The notes under the pieces were generated by a model, which was given only the letters and a program-made list of their open reading frames with translations, did not search any database and was not told where the DNA came from. Source: Streptomyces vietnamensis (lineage in GTDB: Bacteria; Actinomycetota; Actinomycetes; Streptomycetales; Streptomycetaceae). From it: DNA of 64,000 bases. A program made the position numbers and the translations under genes. Of this stretch, positions 16,294 to 25,426 are shown in pieces. Numbering within the stretch: position 1 is the stretch's first letter; every line of letters begins with the position of its first letter. Location: positions 8,072,001 through 8,136,000 of the forward strand of contig NZ_CP010407.1 in assembly GCF_000830005.1 (NCBI RefSeq), given 5' to 3'.

Positions 16294-18207
16294 CTGGCCG
16301 GACCGGGAGGTCGCGCCGCGGTACCAGTACTCGAGGGTCAGCACGTGCCACAGATGCTTGGAGTGGTCCCGGTGCCCGGCCGCGTCCTCCGCGGCGAGCC
16401 GCTCCAGGGCGTCGCGGCGCAGGAAGCCGGAGCGGACGAGCTCGCCGTCGTGGATCACCTCGCGCACCAGCGGGGCCAGGTCGCGGCTCATCCAGGCGCG
16501 CAGCGGGGCGCTGAACAGGCCCTTGGGCCGGTACACGATCTCCCGGGGCAGCACCGAGGTCGCCGCCTCCTTGAGGACGGCCTTGCCCTGCCGGCCGACG
16601 ATCTTGCGGTCCCCGGGCACGGTGAACGCCGCCTTGACCACCTCGACGTCCACGTACGGCACCCGCACCTCGGTCGACGCGGCCATGCTCGACCGGTCCG
16701 TGTACGCGAGGTTGAGACCCGGCAGGAACATCCGGGAGTCGCCCAGGCACATGCGGTTGACGAAGTCGTCCAGCTCGTTGTCCTCGTAGACGTCCGCGTG
16801 CTCCGTCAGCACGTCGTCGACCGTCCCGGCCAGGTCCGGATCGATCAGGCCGAGCAGCTCGTCCCGGTCGTACATGGTGTAGCTCCGCCGGAACGCGGTC
16901 TCCTCCGGCAGATCGGCGAAGGACAGGAACCGCTTCGCGAAGCGCACCGACCGGTACCCCCGGCGGGCCGAGGCGACCGGCAGCAGGTCCACGGCCCTGG
17001 ACAGGCCGCTCCGCAGGGGCCGCGGGACGCGCTGGTAGCGCAGCGCGATCAGATTGGCCAGGTGCTTGCGGTATCCGGCGAACAGCTCGTCGGCGCCCAT
17101 CCCCGAGAGCATCACCTTCACCCCGGCCTCCCGGGCGGCCGAGCAGATCAGGAAGGTGTTGATCGCGGCGGGGTCGCCGATCGGCTCGTCCAGGTGGTAC
17201 GTCATCCGCGGCAGCAGGTCAAGGACGTCCGGAGCGATCTCGATCTCGCGCAGGTCGACGCCGAACCGCTCGGCCACCTGCCGGGCGTAGCGCAGGTCGT
17301 CCGGCATCGCCTCGAACTTGGCGTCCTCGGCACGGAACCCGATCGTGTAGGCCGAGATCCCCGGCTGCTCGCGGGCCGCGAGCGCCGTCAGGTAACTGGA
17401 GTCGAGCCCGCCCGACAGGAAGGTCGCCACGGGGACGTCGGACAGCAGATGACGCCGGGTCGACTCCTCCACGATCGCGGCGAGATCCGGCAGCTCACCG
17501 GCCAGCGCCCGCTCCCGGCCCTCGGCGGCGACGTCCTTCAGGTGCCAGAACCGGCCGCGCTCCACCCGGCCGTCCGGCCGGACCCGCAGCCAGCTCCCCG
17601 GCGGCAGCTTCTCCGCCTCGCGGAACGCGCACCGCGAGTCCGGAACCCAGTAGTAGAGCAGCGAGGCCACCAGGGCCGCGTGGTCCACCTCCAGGGATCC
17701 GCCGGTCACGGCGGCGAGCGCCTTGAGCTCCGAGGCGAACACCAGACCCTCGCCGCGCCGCAGCAGGAACAGCGGCTTGATGCCCAGCTGGTCGCGGGCG
17801 AGCACCAGCTCACCGGTGCGCTCGTCGAAGATCCCGAACGCGAACATGCCGCGCAGCCGGGGCAGGCAGTCCGTGCCCCAGCGCCGCCAGGCCTCCAGGA
17901 GCACCTCGGTGTCGGAGGTGCCCCGGAAGCGCACACCGGCCGCCGCCAGCTCGGCCCGCAGCTCGGGCGCGTTGTACAGCTCGCCGTTGTACGTCAGGAC
18001 GAGTCCGTCCGAGACCATCGGCTGGGCGCCGGTCTCGGACAGGTCGACGATCGACAACCGGCGGTGCCCCAGGTGCACTTCGCCGTCGCCGACGGGATGG
18101 CCGTACCGGCCGGACCCGTCAGGGCCGCGATGGGCGAGGGTCTCGGTGAGCCGGTCGGTCACTTCCTTCCCGTCAGGCCAGCGGTACGTGCCTGCGATGC
18201 CACACAT
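16273..18207 (-). CDS. glutamine-hydrolysing asparagine synthase-like amidotransferase
   Basis: A 644-residue protein of the AsnB family. The Cys2 nucleophile starts MCGIAGTY after Met removal, with RGPDGSG and YNGELYNA as class II glutaminase landmarks. The C-terminal synthetase half has the ATP pyrophosphatase loop SGGLDSS at 265-271 and GMGADELFAGYRKH near residue 365. In polysaccharide clusters such enzymes are thought to amidate uronic acids rather than make asparagine; a uronate source is suggested by the dehydrogenase at 22410-23726. ATG at 18207 has AGGAGG 11 bp upstream and is required for Cys2. Free asparagine synthesis is the alternative but is unlikely inside this operon. Confidence 0.88.
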   Translation of the reverse strand: MCGIAGTYRWPDGKEVTDRLTETLAHRGPDGSGRYGHPVGDGEVHLGHRRLSIVDLSETGAQPMVSDGLVLTYNGELYNAPELRAELAAAGVRFRGTSDTEVLLEAWRRWGTDCLPRLRGMFAFGIFDERTGELVLARDQLGIKPLFLLRRGEGLVFASELKALAAVTGGSLEVDHAALVASLLYYWVPDSRCAFREAEKLPPGSWLRVRPDGRVERGRFWHLKDVAAEGRERALAGELPDLAAIVEESTRRHLLSDVPVATFLSGGLDSSYLTALAAREQPGISAYTIGFRAEDAKFEAMPDDLRYARQVAERFGVDLREIEIAPDVLDLLPRMTYHLDEPIGDPAAINTFLICSAAREAGVKVMLSGMGADELFAGYRKHLANLIALRYQRVPRPLRSGLSRAVDLLPVASARRGYRSVRFAKRFLSFADLPEETAFRRSYTMYDRDELLGLIDPDLAGTVDDVLTEHADVYEDNELDDFVNRMCLGDSRMFLPGLNLAYTDRSSMAASTEVRVPYVDVEVVKAAFTVPGDRKIVGRQGKAVLKEAATSVLPREIVYRPKGLFSAPLRAWMSRDLAPLVREVIHDGELVRSGFLRRDALERLAAEDAAGHRDHSKHLWHVLTLEYWYRGATSRSGQGSPATT

Positions 18208-18210
18208 GTG

Positions 18211-19731
18211 CTACCGAGCCTCCTGGTCGCTGTCCGGGACCGTCACCCACACGGGCAGACGCTCCCTCCGCCGCCGGCCCGCGCCGTTCGGCCGGGCCGG
18301 CCCCTCGTTCTGGCCGCGCGGCGCGGCCTGCGGCCCCCCGTCCCACAGCGTGCCGTCGGTCCGGTCACGGGGATCGGGGTCGATCAGCACCACACCGAGC
18401 ACGAGGATGCGCTGGTCGGCGAGTTGCCGCGCCACGGTGTGCAGCCAGGCGGCGCTGCCGTGCCCGGCCCGCACGACGAGCACGGTCCGCGTGCCGAGGT
18501 ACGGCAGGTCGGTCCACGCCGCGCCGGGCGCCACCGAGCCGACGCCGAGCCGGCGCTCCTGGTGCGCCACGGCCGCGGCACGCTCCAGGCCGACCACGGT
18601 CGGGTCCCCGGGCCGCGGGCGGCGGTCGGCGAGCTCCGGTCCCGGCAGTCCGTCGACGACGACCACCGGCCCCTCCGCGCCCAGGGCCCCGGCGAGGTCC
18701 AGGGCGATCGCGCTCGCGCCGCCCGCGCAGCCCAGTTCGAGCAGGGACATCGGCTCCGCGGAGCCGCGCGCCGTACGGGCCAGGGACGCGGTGAGCCGGG
18801 TCCGTGCCGCCCGGGTCCGGCGGCGCTGCCACCGTCTGTCCGGCCGGCCGGGCAGCTCCGCGATCACCGAGGCGCCGAGGTTCGCCGCGATCTCCCGGCG
18901 CAGCACGGGACGGTCCGCCACCACCGTGCCGACGGCCGCCACCGCGAGCCCCAGGGCGAGCCCGAGGACCAGCCCGATCCCGGCGTCCTTGGCGAGGGTC
19001 TTGAGCAGGGAGCGCTTGACCGGGCGCGGGTCGTCCACGATCTGCGTGCCGGAGATCAGCCGGGGCGTGCCGATGCGGGCCTCCTCGGCGCGCTGGCTGA
19101 AGTCGGAGATCCGCGAGGTGAGTTCGGCCCGGCGGGAGAAGAGCGACTCCGCGTTCGCGGAACCCTTCGGCGCGCCCTCCGGCGATTCGTCCCCGATCTC
19201 CTTGTTGACCTGGGCGAGTTCGTCCTTCAGCCGGTCCCGCTGGTCGAGCAGGGCCTTGGCGTCGGCGTTCGCGGCCTGCTGTATCCGCCGTACGTGGTCC
19301 GCGACGAACGCGTCGGCCAGCGCCTTGACGCGGGCGACCGCCTCGGCGTCGCTGTCACCCTTCGCGTTGATCTGCAGCAGGTTGTTGGTGAGGCCGAGCC
19401 CCTCGTAGTCCTTCATGAAGTCCTCGGGCTTCTCCGAGGACTTGAGGGCCTTCAGGGCCTCATCGGCGATCCGCGTGGTCTGCAGCAGCGCGACATCGGT
19501 CCGGATCAGTGTTCCGGGGTCGTTCGGCTGGTCCTCCTGGCGGGCGACGAGGACCTTCGTCATCGCGGTCGGCGGCGCCGGCAGCAGGACCGCCACCACC
19601 GCGCCGAGGATCAGCCCGAGGAGCGCGAGCGAACCCCAGAGGCGGCGGCGTCTGCGTACCGCCACCACCAGGGAGTGCAGGTCGAGCAGCGGAGCGGCGG
19701 CAGGCGACTCCGCGGTCGTACGTGTCGTCAC
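18211..19731 (-). CDS. Wzz-like chain length determinant with degenerate C-terminal kinase-like domain
   Basis: A 506-residue membrane protein. A first membrane helix (LWGSLALLGLILGAVVAVLL) lies near residues 31-50, then an extracytoplasmic coiled-coil region (about 60-270) rich in charged helices, then a second helix (GIGLVLGLALGLAVAAVGTV). This is the Wzz/Etk arrangement that sets polymer length. The cytoplasmic C-terminal 220 residues resemble the tyrosine autokinase fold (VVVVDGLPGPELADRR, TVLVVRAGHGSAAWLHTVAR), but the phosphate-binding loop GCAGGASAIA lacks the Lys of a Walker A motif. The GTG at 19731 overlaps the partner gene's stop. It probably regulates chain length without kinase activity. 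Confidence 0.78.
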   Translation of the reverse strand: MTTRTTAESPAAAPLLDLHSLVVAVRRRRRLWGSLALLGLILGAVVAVLLPAPPTAMTKVLVARQEDQPNDPGTLIRTDVALLQTTRIADEALKALKSSEKPEDFMKDYEGLGLTNNLLQINAKGDSDAEAVARVKALADAFVADHVRRIQQAANADAKALLDQRDRLKDELAQVNKEIGDESPEGAPKGSANAESLFSRRAELTSRISDFSQRAEEARIGTPRLISGTQIVDDPRPVKRSLLKTLAKDAGIGLVLGLALGLAVAAVGTVVADRPVLRREIAANLGASVIAELPGRPDRRWQRRRTRAARTRLTASLARTARGSAEPMSLLELGCAGGASAIALDLAGALGAEGPVVVVDGLPGPELADRRPRPGDPTVVGLERAAAVAHQERRLGVGSVAPGAAWTDLPYLGTRTVLVVRAGHGSAAWLHTVARQLADQRILVLGVVLIDPDPRDRTDGTLWDGGPQAAPRGQNEGPARPNGAGRRRRERLPVWVTVPDSDQEAR

Positions 19732-21095
19732 GCGGAACCTCCCGTCGCGTCGGCACCCACGGCGGGCGCCGCCGTCGCGGCTTCCCGGGGCCGGCCGGCG
19801 GACCGCTTCGTACGGATCCGGACCGTGCCGGCGAGGACGACGCCGACGACCTCGTGCCCGGCGTCCGCGCACGCCTCGGCGATGCCGGCGAGCTCACCGG
19901 CCGTCCAGTGGCCCGCGCTGAGCACGACCAGGGCGCCGGACGCGTCGTCGCGGTCCGGCACCATCGGCTCGGACACCGAGACGCCCACCATCCGCAGCGC
20001 GGGGTCGCCTCCGGCCTCGGCGACGAGCTCCCCGGCGGCCCGGCGGGCGATCGGGTCGCCGTCCGGGACGACGACGAGCAGCGGCCGGGGGGCCGGCAGC
20101 CGGTCCCGGAGACGGGCGCACACCCGCCGGTAGCGGATCTGCCGCCCGGCCTCGTCGCCCGAGGTCCGCGGGGCCGGGACGTCCCACCGCACGTCGGTGC
20201 CGAGCAGCCGGCGGAACCAGGTCCGCGGGCCCCGCCCCTCCGGCCGGTGCGCGTGCCGGTCGGAGGGCACGTCGACGGTGCCGAGGAGCGCCACGCCAAG
20301 CGCCCCGGCGATCTCCCCCTCGGTGCGCAGCCGGCGGCTCATCCGCGCCGCGGTGAGATGACCGATGACCGCGACCAGGAAGAACAGCAGCGCCCCGGCG
20401 GCGACGAGCTGCTCCCGCGTCGGCGGCGCCTCGCCGGTGGGCCGGGCCGCCGGGCCCATGACGACCATGTGGGCCTTGCTCGACCTGGGGTCGGCCTGGC
20501 CCAGTTTCTCGATGGACTCCTGCAGCGAGGTCCGCAGCCCTTCCAGCTCGGTGCGGGTCTGCACGCTCTCCACGCTCCGCCCCGTACCGGCCGCGTCGGC
20601 CAGTTCGGTGATGCGGCGGCCGGCCTGCGCGACCGTCTGCCGCAGGGTCTCGAGCCGCGCCGCCGCCTCGGGGTCGGCGTTGTCGCCCACGATCCGCGCG
20701 GCGAAGGCGACGAACTGCTCGGCCACCTGGTCGGAGAGCTGCTGTGCGCGCTCGGGCGTGTCGGCGGTGCCCGAGATCTCGATGATGTTTCCCTCGGAGG
20801 TCTTGGCGGTCACCCGCTCCTTCAGCTCGGTGGTGCCGACCCCCGTCCAGTGGAGCGCGGACGCCACGCGGTCGATCACCACCGAGCTGGTGGCGACCTC
20901 CGCCTGGGTCCGCAGCTCGCGCTCCTCCCACGCGCCCGGCAGCAGGACGGACGCCGACGTCGTGTAGCGCGGCGGGAACAGCAGCGAGGTGCCGTACCCG
21001 ACGAGCGCGCCCACGACGACGAGGATGGTGAGAAGCCGCCGTCGCCGACGGAGGATCCGCCCGACCGTGGCCAGACGTATGGTGTCATCGCTCAA
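19728..21095 (-). CDS. second Wzz-like chain length determinant
   Basis: A 455-residue paralogue of the adjacent protein. It has a short basic N-terminus (GRILRRRRRLL), a helix ILVVVGALVGYGTSLLF, an extracytoplasmic helical region to about residue 225, a second helix (LVAAGALLFFLVAVIGHL), and a cytoplasmic domain of about 200 residues. That last domain again lacks a Walker A loop (LLVVVPDGDPIARRAAGELV). The start is a TTG at 21095 overlapping the glycosyltransferase stop as TTGA; no other start fits the Wzz N-terminus. Two coupled Wzz proteins probably form a mixed oligomer around the polymerase. That pairing is inference. Confidence 0.78.
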   Translation of the reverse strand: MSDDTIRLATVGRILRRRRRLLTILVVVGALVGYGTSLLFPPRYTTSASVLLPGAWEERELRTQAEVATSSVVIDRVASALHWTGVGTTELKERVTAKTSEGNIIEISGTADTPERAQQLSDQVAEQFVAFAARIVGDNADPEAAARLETLRQTVAQAGRRITELADAAGTGRSVESVQTRTELEGLRTSLQESIEKLGQADPRSSKAHMVVMGPAARPTGEAPPTREQLVAAGALLFFLVAVIGHLTAARMSRRLRTEGEIAGALGVALLGTVDVPSDRHAHRPEGRGPRTWFRRLLGTDVRWDVPAPRTSGDEAGRQIRYRRVCARLRDRLPAPRPLLVVVPDGDPIARRAAGELVAEAGGDPALRMVGVSVSEPMVPDRDDASGALVVLSAGHWTAGELAGIAEACADAGHEVVGVVLAGTVRIRTKRSAGRPREAATAAPAVGADATGGSA

Positions 21096-22420
21096 CGGAG
21101 CGGCCTCGTCCCTTCCCGGTCCGTGTCGTCCGCCTTCGTGTCGTTCGCCTCCGTGTCGTCCGCCGACGCCGGAGCGTGGGGACGGCAGGCGGCAGCGTAG
21201 GCGTCGAGCAGTGCGCGCTGGGAGTTCGGCCAGGACAGCGGCCCGCCGATCCGCTCCTGACCGGTCTTGCCCATGAGCTCCCGCTTCTCCGGGTCGTCGA
21301 GGAGCTGCCCGACCAGCCGGGCGAACTCGGACTCGTCGTTGGCGGGCGCGTAGACGGCGGCGTCACCGGCGGAGACGCGCGCCTCCCGGAGGTCGAAGGA
21401 GACGATCGGCCGGCCCATGACCATGTACTCCAGGACCTTGTTCATGGTCGACACGTCGTTGAGCGGATTGTGCGGGTCGGGGGAGAGGCACACGTCGGCG
21501 GTGGACAGGTAGCGCACCAGATCGGCGTCCGGGATCCGCCCGGTGAACTCCACCTGCTCCGAGAGCCCCAGCTGCCGGGACAGCTCCACCATCGCGTCGA
21601 AGGTGTCGCCGCCGCCGACGAACACCGCGTGCCAGTCGGTCCGCCCGACCTCGTCGCGCAGCTTCGCGAGGGCGCGCAGGGCGTAGTCGACGCCGTCCTG
21701 CGGGCCCATGACGCCGAGGTAGCACAGCAGATGGGGCTTGCCGCGCTTCAGCTCCGGCTCGGGCGGCACGGGGTGGAACCGGTCGACGTCCGGCGCGCTG
21801 CGCACCACGAACACGTCCTCGGGCCGCCGGCCGCCACGGCGCACCGCGACGTCCTTGTAGCTCTCGTTCGTGGCGAGCACGACATCCGCGGCCCGGTACG
21901 TCATCCGTTCGAGCGCGCACACGCCGCGGTAGAGCAGGTCCTTGCCGCGGTCGAACCGGGACAGGTACAGCTCGGGCACCAGGTCGTGCTGGTCGAAGAC
22001 GAACCGCGTCCCGCGCCGCTTCAGCCAGAGCGCGGGCAGGAACAGCAGGTCGGGCGGGTTGCAGGCGTGGACCACGTGGACCGGGCCGACCTTCCGGGCC
22101 AGCCGGAAGGTGTGCCACAGCGCCGATCCGTACTCCTTGAGGTATCCGGCCGGTCCTCCGGTGGCCGCCTGCAGCGGGTAGCGGTGGATCCGCACCCCGT
22201 CGATCTCCACCTCCCGCTCCGTGTCCCGCTTGCTTCCCTGCGGGCAGATGACGTCCACCGTCCAGCCCGCGTCGCGCAGCGTCGTGCATTCCTGCCACAC
22301 CCGCCGGTCGAACGGCACCGACAGGTTCTCCACCAGGATCAGCGCGCGCCTGGCCCGCCTCCTGCCACCGGGCTTCGTGCCACCGGGCGTCGTGCCACCC
22401 GGCTTCGTGTTACCAAGCAA
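21092..22420 (-). CDS. glycosyltransferase family 4, WbuB-like
   Basis: A 442-residue GT-B enzyme beginning, after a repetitive tail, with ALILVENLSVPFDRRVWQEC, a hallmark of WbuB-type transferases. VHACNPPDLLFLPALW and DQHDLVPELYLSRF follow, and the donor domain has LSPDPHNPLNDVSTMNKVLE near residue 330. The first 20 residues contain repeats of KPGG/TPGG, and the last 25 repeat a four-residue NDTKADDT pattern; both ends are encoded by short 12- to 15-bp DNA repeats and look dispensable. The TTG start at 22420 lies 11 bp inside the upstream gene. A GTG at the VENLSVP position would cut the first strand, so TTG is kept with some doubt. Confidence 0.85.
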   Translation of the reverse strand: MLGNTKPGGTTPGGTKPGGRRRARRALILVENLSVPFDRRVWQECTTLRDAGWTVDVICPQGSKRDTEREVEIDGVRIHRYPLQAATGGPAGYLKEYGSALWHTFRLARKVGPVHVVHACNPPDLLFLPALWLKRRGTRFVFDQHDLVPELYLSRFDRGKDLLYRGVCALERMTYRAADVVLATNESYKDVAVRRGGRRPEDVFVVRSAPDVDRFHPVPPEPELKRGKPHLLCYLGVMGPQDGVDYALRALAKLRDEVGRTDWHAVFVGGGDTFDAMVELSRQLGLSEQVEFTGRIPDADLVRYLSTADVCLSPDPHNPLNDVSTMNKVLEYMVMGRPIVSFDLREARVSAGDAAVYAPANDESEFARLVGQLLDDPEKRELMGKTGQERIGGPLSWPNSQRALLDAYAAACRPHAPASADDTEANDTKADDTDREGTRPLR

Positions 22421-23726
22421 GACCCATGTACCCCGGTTCGGCCCGCCGCGCGTCGGCGTCGGGAAGGTGGACGAGATCGATGATCACCGGGCTGTCGCCG
22501 TGCGGCAGCGCGGACAGTACGGCCGGGTCCTTGGTGCCGACCAGGCACACCTCGGCATGGTCGAGCACCTCGTCGACGGAGTCCGCGAGCAGCTGCGCGA
22601 GGTGCGGCAGCCGGGTCTCGATGTACTCGCGGTTCGCGCCGAGCAGCCGGGACAGGTTCACATTGGGGTCGTAGATCCGCAGGTCGTACCCCTTGCCGAA
22701 GAGCCGCTCCGCCAGCTCGACGAGCGGGCTCTCGCGCAGGTCGTCGGTGCCGGGCTTGAAGGAGAGACCGAACAGGCCCACCCGACGCTTCCCGGTGCGC
22801 TCGACCAGTTCCACCGCGCGCTGCAGATGGTCGGCGTTGGAGGGCAGTACGTGGGAGAGGATGGGCACCGAGACGTCGGCCCGCTGTGCCGCGTGGACCA
22901 GGCTGCGCAGGTCCTTGGGCAGGCAGGAGCCGCCGAAGGCGAAGCCGGGCCGCAGATAGGCGGGGCTGATGTTCAGCTTGCGGTCGGCCAGGAACACGTC
23001 GATCACCTGGTGCGAGTCCACCCCGAGCGCCTGGCAGACCGCGCCCAGCTCGTTCGCGAAGCCGATCTTGAGGCCGTGGAAGGCGTTGTCCGCGTACTTG
23101 ATCGCCTCGGCGACCGGGATCGGCACCCGGAACACCTCGCCGGGCAGTCCTTCGTACAGCGCCGCCACCACGTCGCCGCTCGCCGGGTCGAGCTCGCCGA
23201 TGACGGTCTTGGGCGGGTCGAAGAAGTCCTTCACGCTCGTGCCCTCGCGCAGGAACTCCGGGTTGACCGCGACCCCGACGTCCACCCCGGCCGTACCGCC
23301 GACGTACTTCTCCAGGATCGGCACGAGCAGGTTCAGGCAGGTGCCCGGGAGCATGGTGCTGCGGAAGACGACGGTGTGCCGTCCGCCTCGCTCGGCCACC
23401 GCGGCACCGATCTCCTCGGTGACCCGCTCCAGATAGGTGGTGCACAGGCTGCCGTTGGGCTCCGAAGGGGTGCCCACGCAGACCAGCGACACCTCGCTGC
23501 CCATGATCGCCTCGCGGACGTCGCGGGTGGCGCGCAGCGCGCCGGTCCCCACGACCTCGGCGACGAGCTCGCCGATCCGCTCCTCCACCACCGGGGCCTT
23601 GCCGTCGTTGACCAGGTCGACCTTGACCTGGTTCACGTCCACCCCGATGACCTCGTGCCCCATGCCGGCCAGGCACGCGGCCGACACGCAGCCCACGTAG
23701 CCGAGCCCGAACACGCTGATTCTCAT
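22410..23726 (-). CDS. UDP-glucose/GDP-mannose dehydrogenase family protein
   Basis: A 438-residue NAD-dependent nucleotide-sugar dehydrogenase that oxidises a 6-hydroxymethyl group to a carboxylate in two steps. The Rossmann motif is FGLGYVG at residues 5-11, the hinge helix has EAIKYADNAFHGLKIGFANE near residue 200, and the catalytic Cys lies in FGGSCLPKDL near residue 258. TGKRRVGLFGLSFKPGTDDL opens the C-terminal domain. It supplies a UDP- or GDP-uronic acid to the polymer; which sugar cannot be told, though the AlgD/UGD features fit either. It lies 73 bp after the initiating transferase. Confidence 0.9.
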   Translation of the reverse strand: MRISVFGLGYVGCVSAACLAGMGHEVIGVDVNQVKVDLVNDGKAPVVEERIGELVAEVVGTGALRATRDVREAIMGSEVSLVCVGTPSEPNGSLCTTYLERVTEEIGAAVAERGGRHTVVFRSTMLPGTCLNLLVPILEKYVGGTAGVDVGVAVNPEFLREGTSVKDFFDPPKTVIGELDPASGDVVAALYEGLPGEVFRVPIPVAEAIKYADNAFHGLKIGFANELGAVCQALGVDSHQVIDVFLADRKLNISPAYLRPGFAFGGSCLPKDLRSLVHAAQRADVSVPILSHVLPSNADHLQRAVELVERTGKRRVGLFGLSFKPGTDDLRESPLVELAERLFGKGYDLRIYDPNVNLSRLLGANREYIETRLPHLAQLLADSVDEVLDHAEVCLVGTKDPAVLSALPHGDSPVIIDLVHLPDADARRAEPGYMGLAW

Positions 23727-23799
23727 GACCCGTTCCTCCCCCCAGTCAGGCCCTTCCGGCCTGCGGTCCGCGTGCAGGCCGGACGACTTCCCCCGTGCA

Positions 23800-25326
23800 T
23801 CAGTACGCCCCCTGCCCGTAGAGCACCGCGCGCAGCGTCTTCCACAAGATCACCGTGTCCAGGGCGAGCGACCAGTCCTCCACGTACCGCAGGTCGAGGC
23901 GCACGGCCTCCTCCCACGGCAGGTCGCTGCGTCCGCTGATCTGCCACAGGCCGGTCAGTCCGGGCTTGACCAGCAACCGTCGCTGGACGTCCGGGCCGTA
24001 CGCGGCGGACTCCTCGGGTAACGGCGGCCGAGGGCCGACGAGCGACATCGATCCGGTGAGCACGTTGAAGAGCTGCGGGAGCTCGTCGATCGAGTACCGC
24101 CGCAGCACCGATCCCACCCGGGTCACCCGCGGATCCCGGCGGAGCTTGAACAGCGGTCCCGCACCCTCGTTGCGTTCGGCGAGCGCGGCGCGTGCCGCCC
24201 CGTCGGCCCCGGTGACCATCGTGCGGTACTTGAGAATGGTGAACTCGCGGCCGTCCTTGCCGACCCGGCGCTGGCGGTAGAACGCCCCGCCCCGGCTGTC
24301 CAGCATCACGAGCAGTGCGACGAGCACCATCAGCGGCGCGAACAGGATCAGCAGGGCCGCCGCGCCCAGCCGGTCGACGACCCCCTTGATCGCCCGGCGG
24401 CCGCCGGTGAAGGCCGGCATGCTGACCCGCAGCAGAGGTATCCCGAGCACCGCGTCGACGTGCAGCCGCGGGCCGGCCACCTCCATCAGCACGGGGGCCA
24501 CGACCATCTCGGCATCGCTGCCTTCGAGGTTCCAGGCCAGTCGCCGCAGCCGCTCGGGCGACCAGTGCGGGTCAGGGGTGACCGCGACGACCCGGTAGCC
24601 GTCGTGGCGGACGTGCTTGGCGACGTCCTCCAGCTGTCCGACGACCGGCACTCCGTCCACCAGGTCACCGTCGAGCCCGCGACCGTCCGTCGTGCACACG
24701 GCCTCCACCTGCCAGCCGATGTGCGGGAACTTGCGGGTCCGGGTGATCAGGTCGCGCACGGTGTCCGGGCTGCCGGCCGCGAGCACCGGGCGCAGACAGC
24801 GCCCTTCCTTCCGCTCCCTGTGCAGCCAGAGGCGCAGCAGATACCGCTCGGTCATGGTGACGAGCGCGATCGCCGGGAGCGCGACGAAGATCCAGAGTTT
24901 GATGTTGCGCGAGGTGAGGGCGATCCCGCCGAGCGCCAGGACGACGGCCGCGCCGCACAGTGAGCGGCCGAGACGGCGGAACTCCTCGGCGCCCTGGCCG
25001 AGCACGGCAGGAGCCCACGACCGGCTCACCGCAAGCGCTCCCAGCACCAGCAACTCGGTGCCGAAGGCGAGGAATCTCCACTTCTCATGCCAGTTGGCCG
25101 CGTCGCGGGCGCCGAAGAAGCCGCCGATCGCCGCCACCACGAAGGCGGTGGCCACGGTGTCGCTGATGATCACGGCACGGCGGTAGCGCTGCTCCCAGTC
25201 GCTCGCCGGCCGACTGACGGCTCCGTTCTCCAGACGCCCGCGCGCCGATGGAAACGGGTTGACCAACTCCCGCTGCTGCACAGACCCCCCCAGGCCGCCA
25301 GTGGACTCGACGTGTTCACCCCACAC
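23800..25326 (-). CDS. initiating polyprenyl-phosphate sugar phosphotransferase (WbaP/WcaJ type)
   Basis: A 508-residue membrane enzyme that starts repeat-unit synthesis by moving a sugar-1-phosphate to undecaprenyl phosphate. Four or five N-terminal helices (about 50-175) precede a cytoplasmic CoA-binding-like domain. The C-terminal Bac_transf domain begins RAIKGVVDRLGAAALLILFA near residue 315, with RRVGKDGREFTILKYRTM, RYSIDELPQLFNVL and LVGPRPPLPEE, the usual catalytic motifs. The GTG at 25326 has GGAGAGGAA just upstream. It is the first gene of the operon on this strand and sits directly below duplicated start-site repeats. Confidence 0.88.
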   Translation of the reverse strand: MWGEHVESTGGLGGSVQQRELVNPFPSARGRLENGAVSRPASDWEQRYRRAVIISDTVATAFVVAAIGGFFGARDAANWHEKWRFLAFGTELLVLGALAVSRSWAPAVLGQGAEEFRRLGRSLCGAAVVLALGGIALTSRNIKLWIFVALPAIALVTMTERYLLRLWLHRERKEGRCLRPVLAAGSPDTVRDLITRTRKFPHIGWQVEAVCTTDGRGLDGDLVDGVPVVGQLEDVAKHVRHDGYRVVAVTPDPHWSPERLRRLAWNLEGSDAEMVVAPVLMEVAGPRLHVDAVLGIPLLRVSMPAFTGGRRAIKGVVDRLGAAALLILFAPLMVLVALLVMLDSRGGAFYRQRRVGKDGREFTILKYRTMVTGADGAARAALAERNEGAGPLFKLRRDPRVTRVGSVLRRYSIDELPQLFNVLTGSMSLVGPRPPLPEESAAYGPDVQRRLLVKPGLTGLWQISGRSDLPWEEAVRLDLRYVEDWSLALDTVILWKTLRAVLYGQGAY

Positions 25327-25327
25327 G

Positions 25328-25420
25328 GTTCCTCTCCCCCTCGGGAGGCCCCCGCCTCCCGCACTGTTCCTCCCCTCGGGAGGCCCCCGCCCCCCGCGCC
25401 GCGCTGTTCCTCTCCCCGCG
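25328..25420. repeat. 2.5 imperfect tandem copies of a translation-start-like unit
   Basis: Units lie at 25328-25365, 25366-25405 and, partial, 25406-25420. Read on the minus strand each ends in a G-rich Shine-Dalgarno-like stretch (GGGGAGAGGAAC or GGGGAGGAAC), and the first two are followed by GTG or TGTG. Only the GTG at 25326 is in frame with the sugar transferase. The repeat lies immediately upstream of that gene. Confidence 0.7.
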
Positions 25421-25426
25421 AGCACA

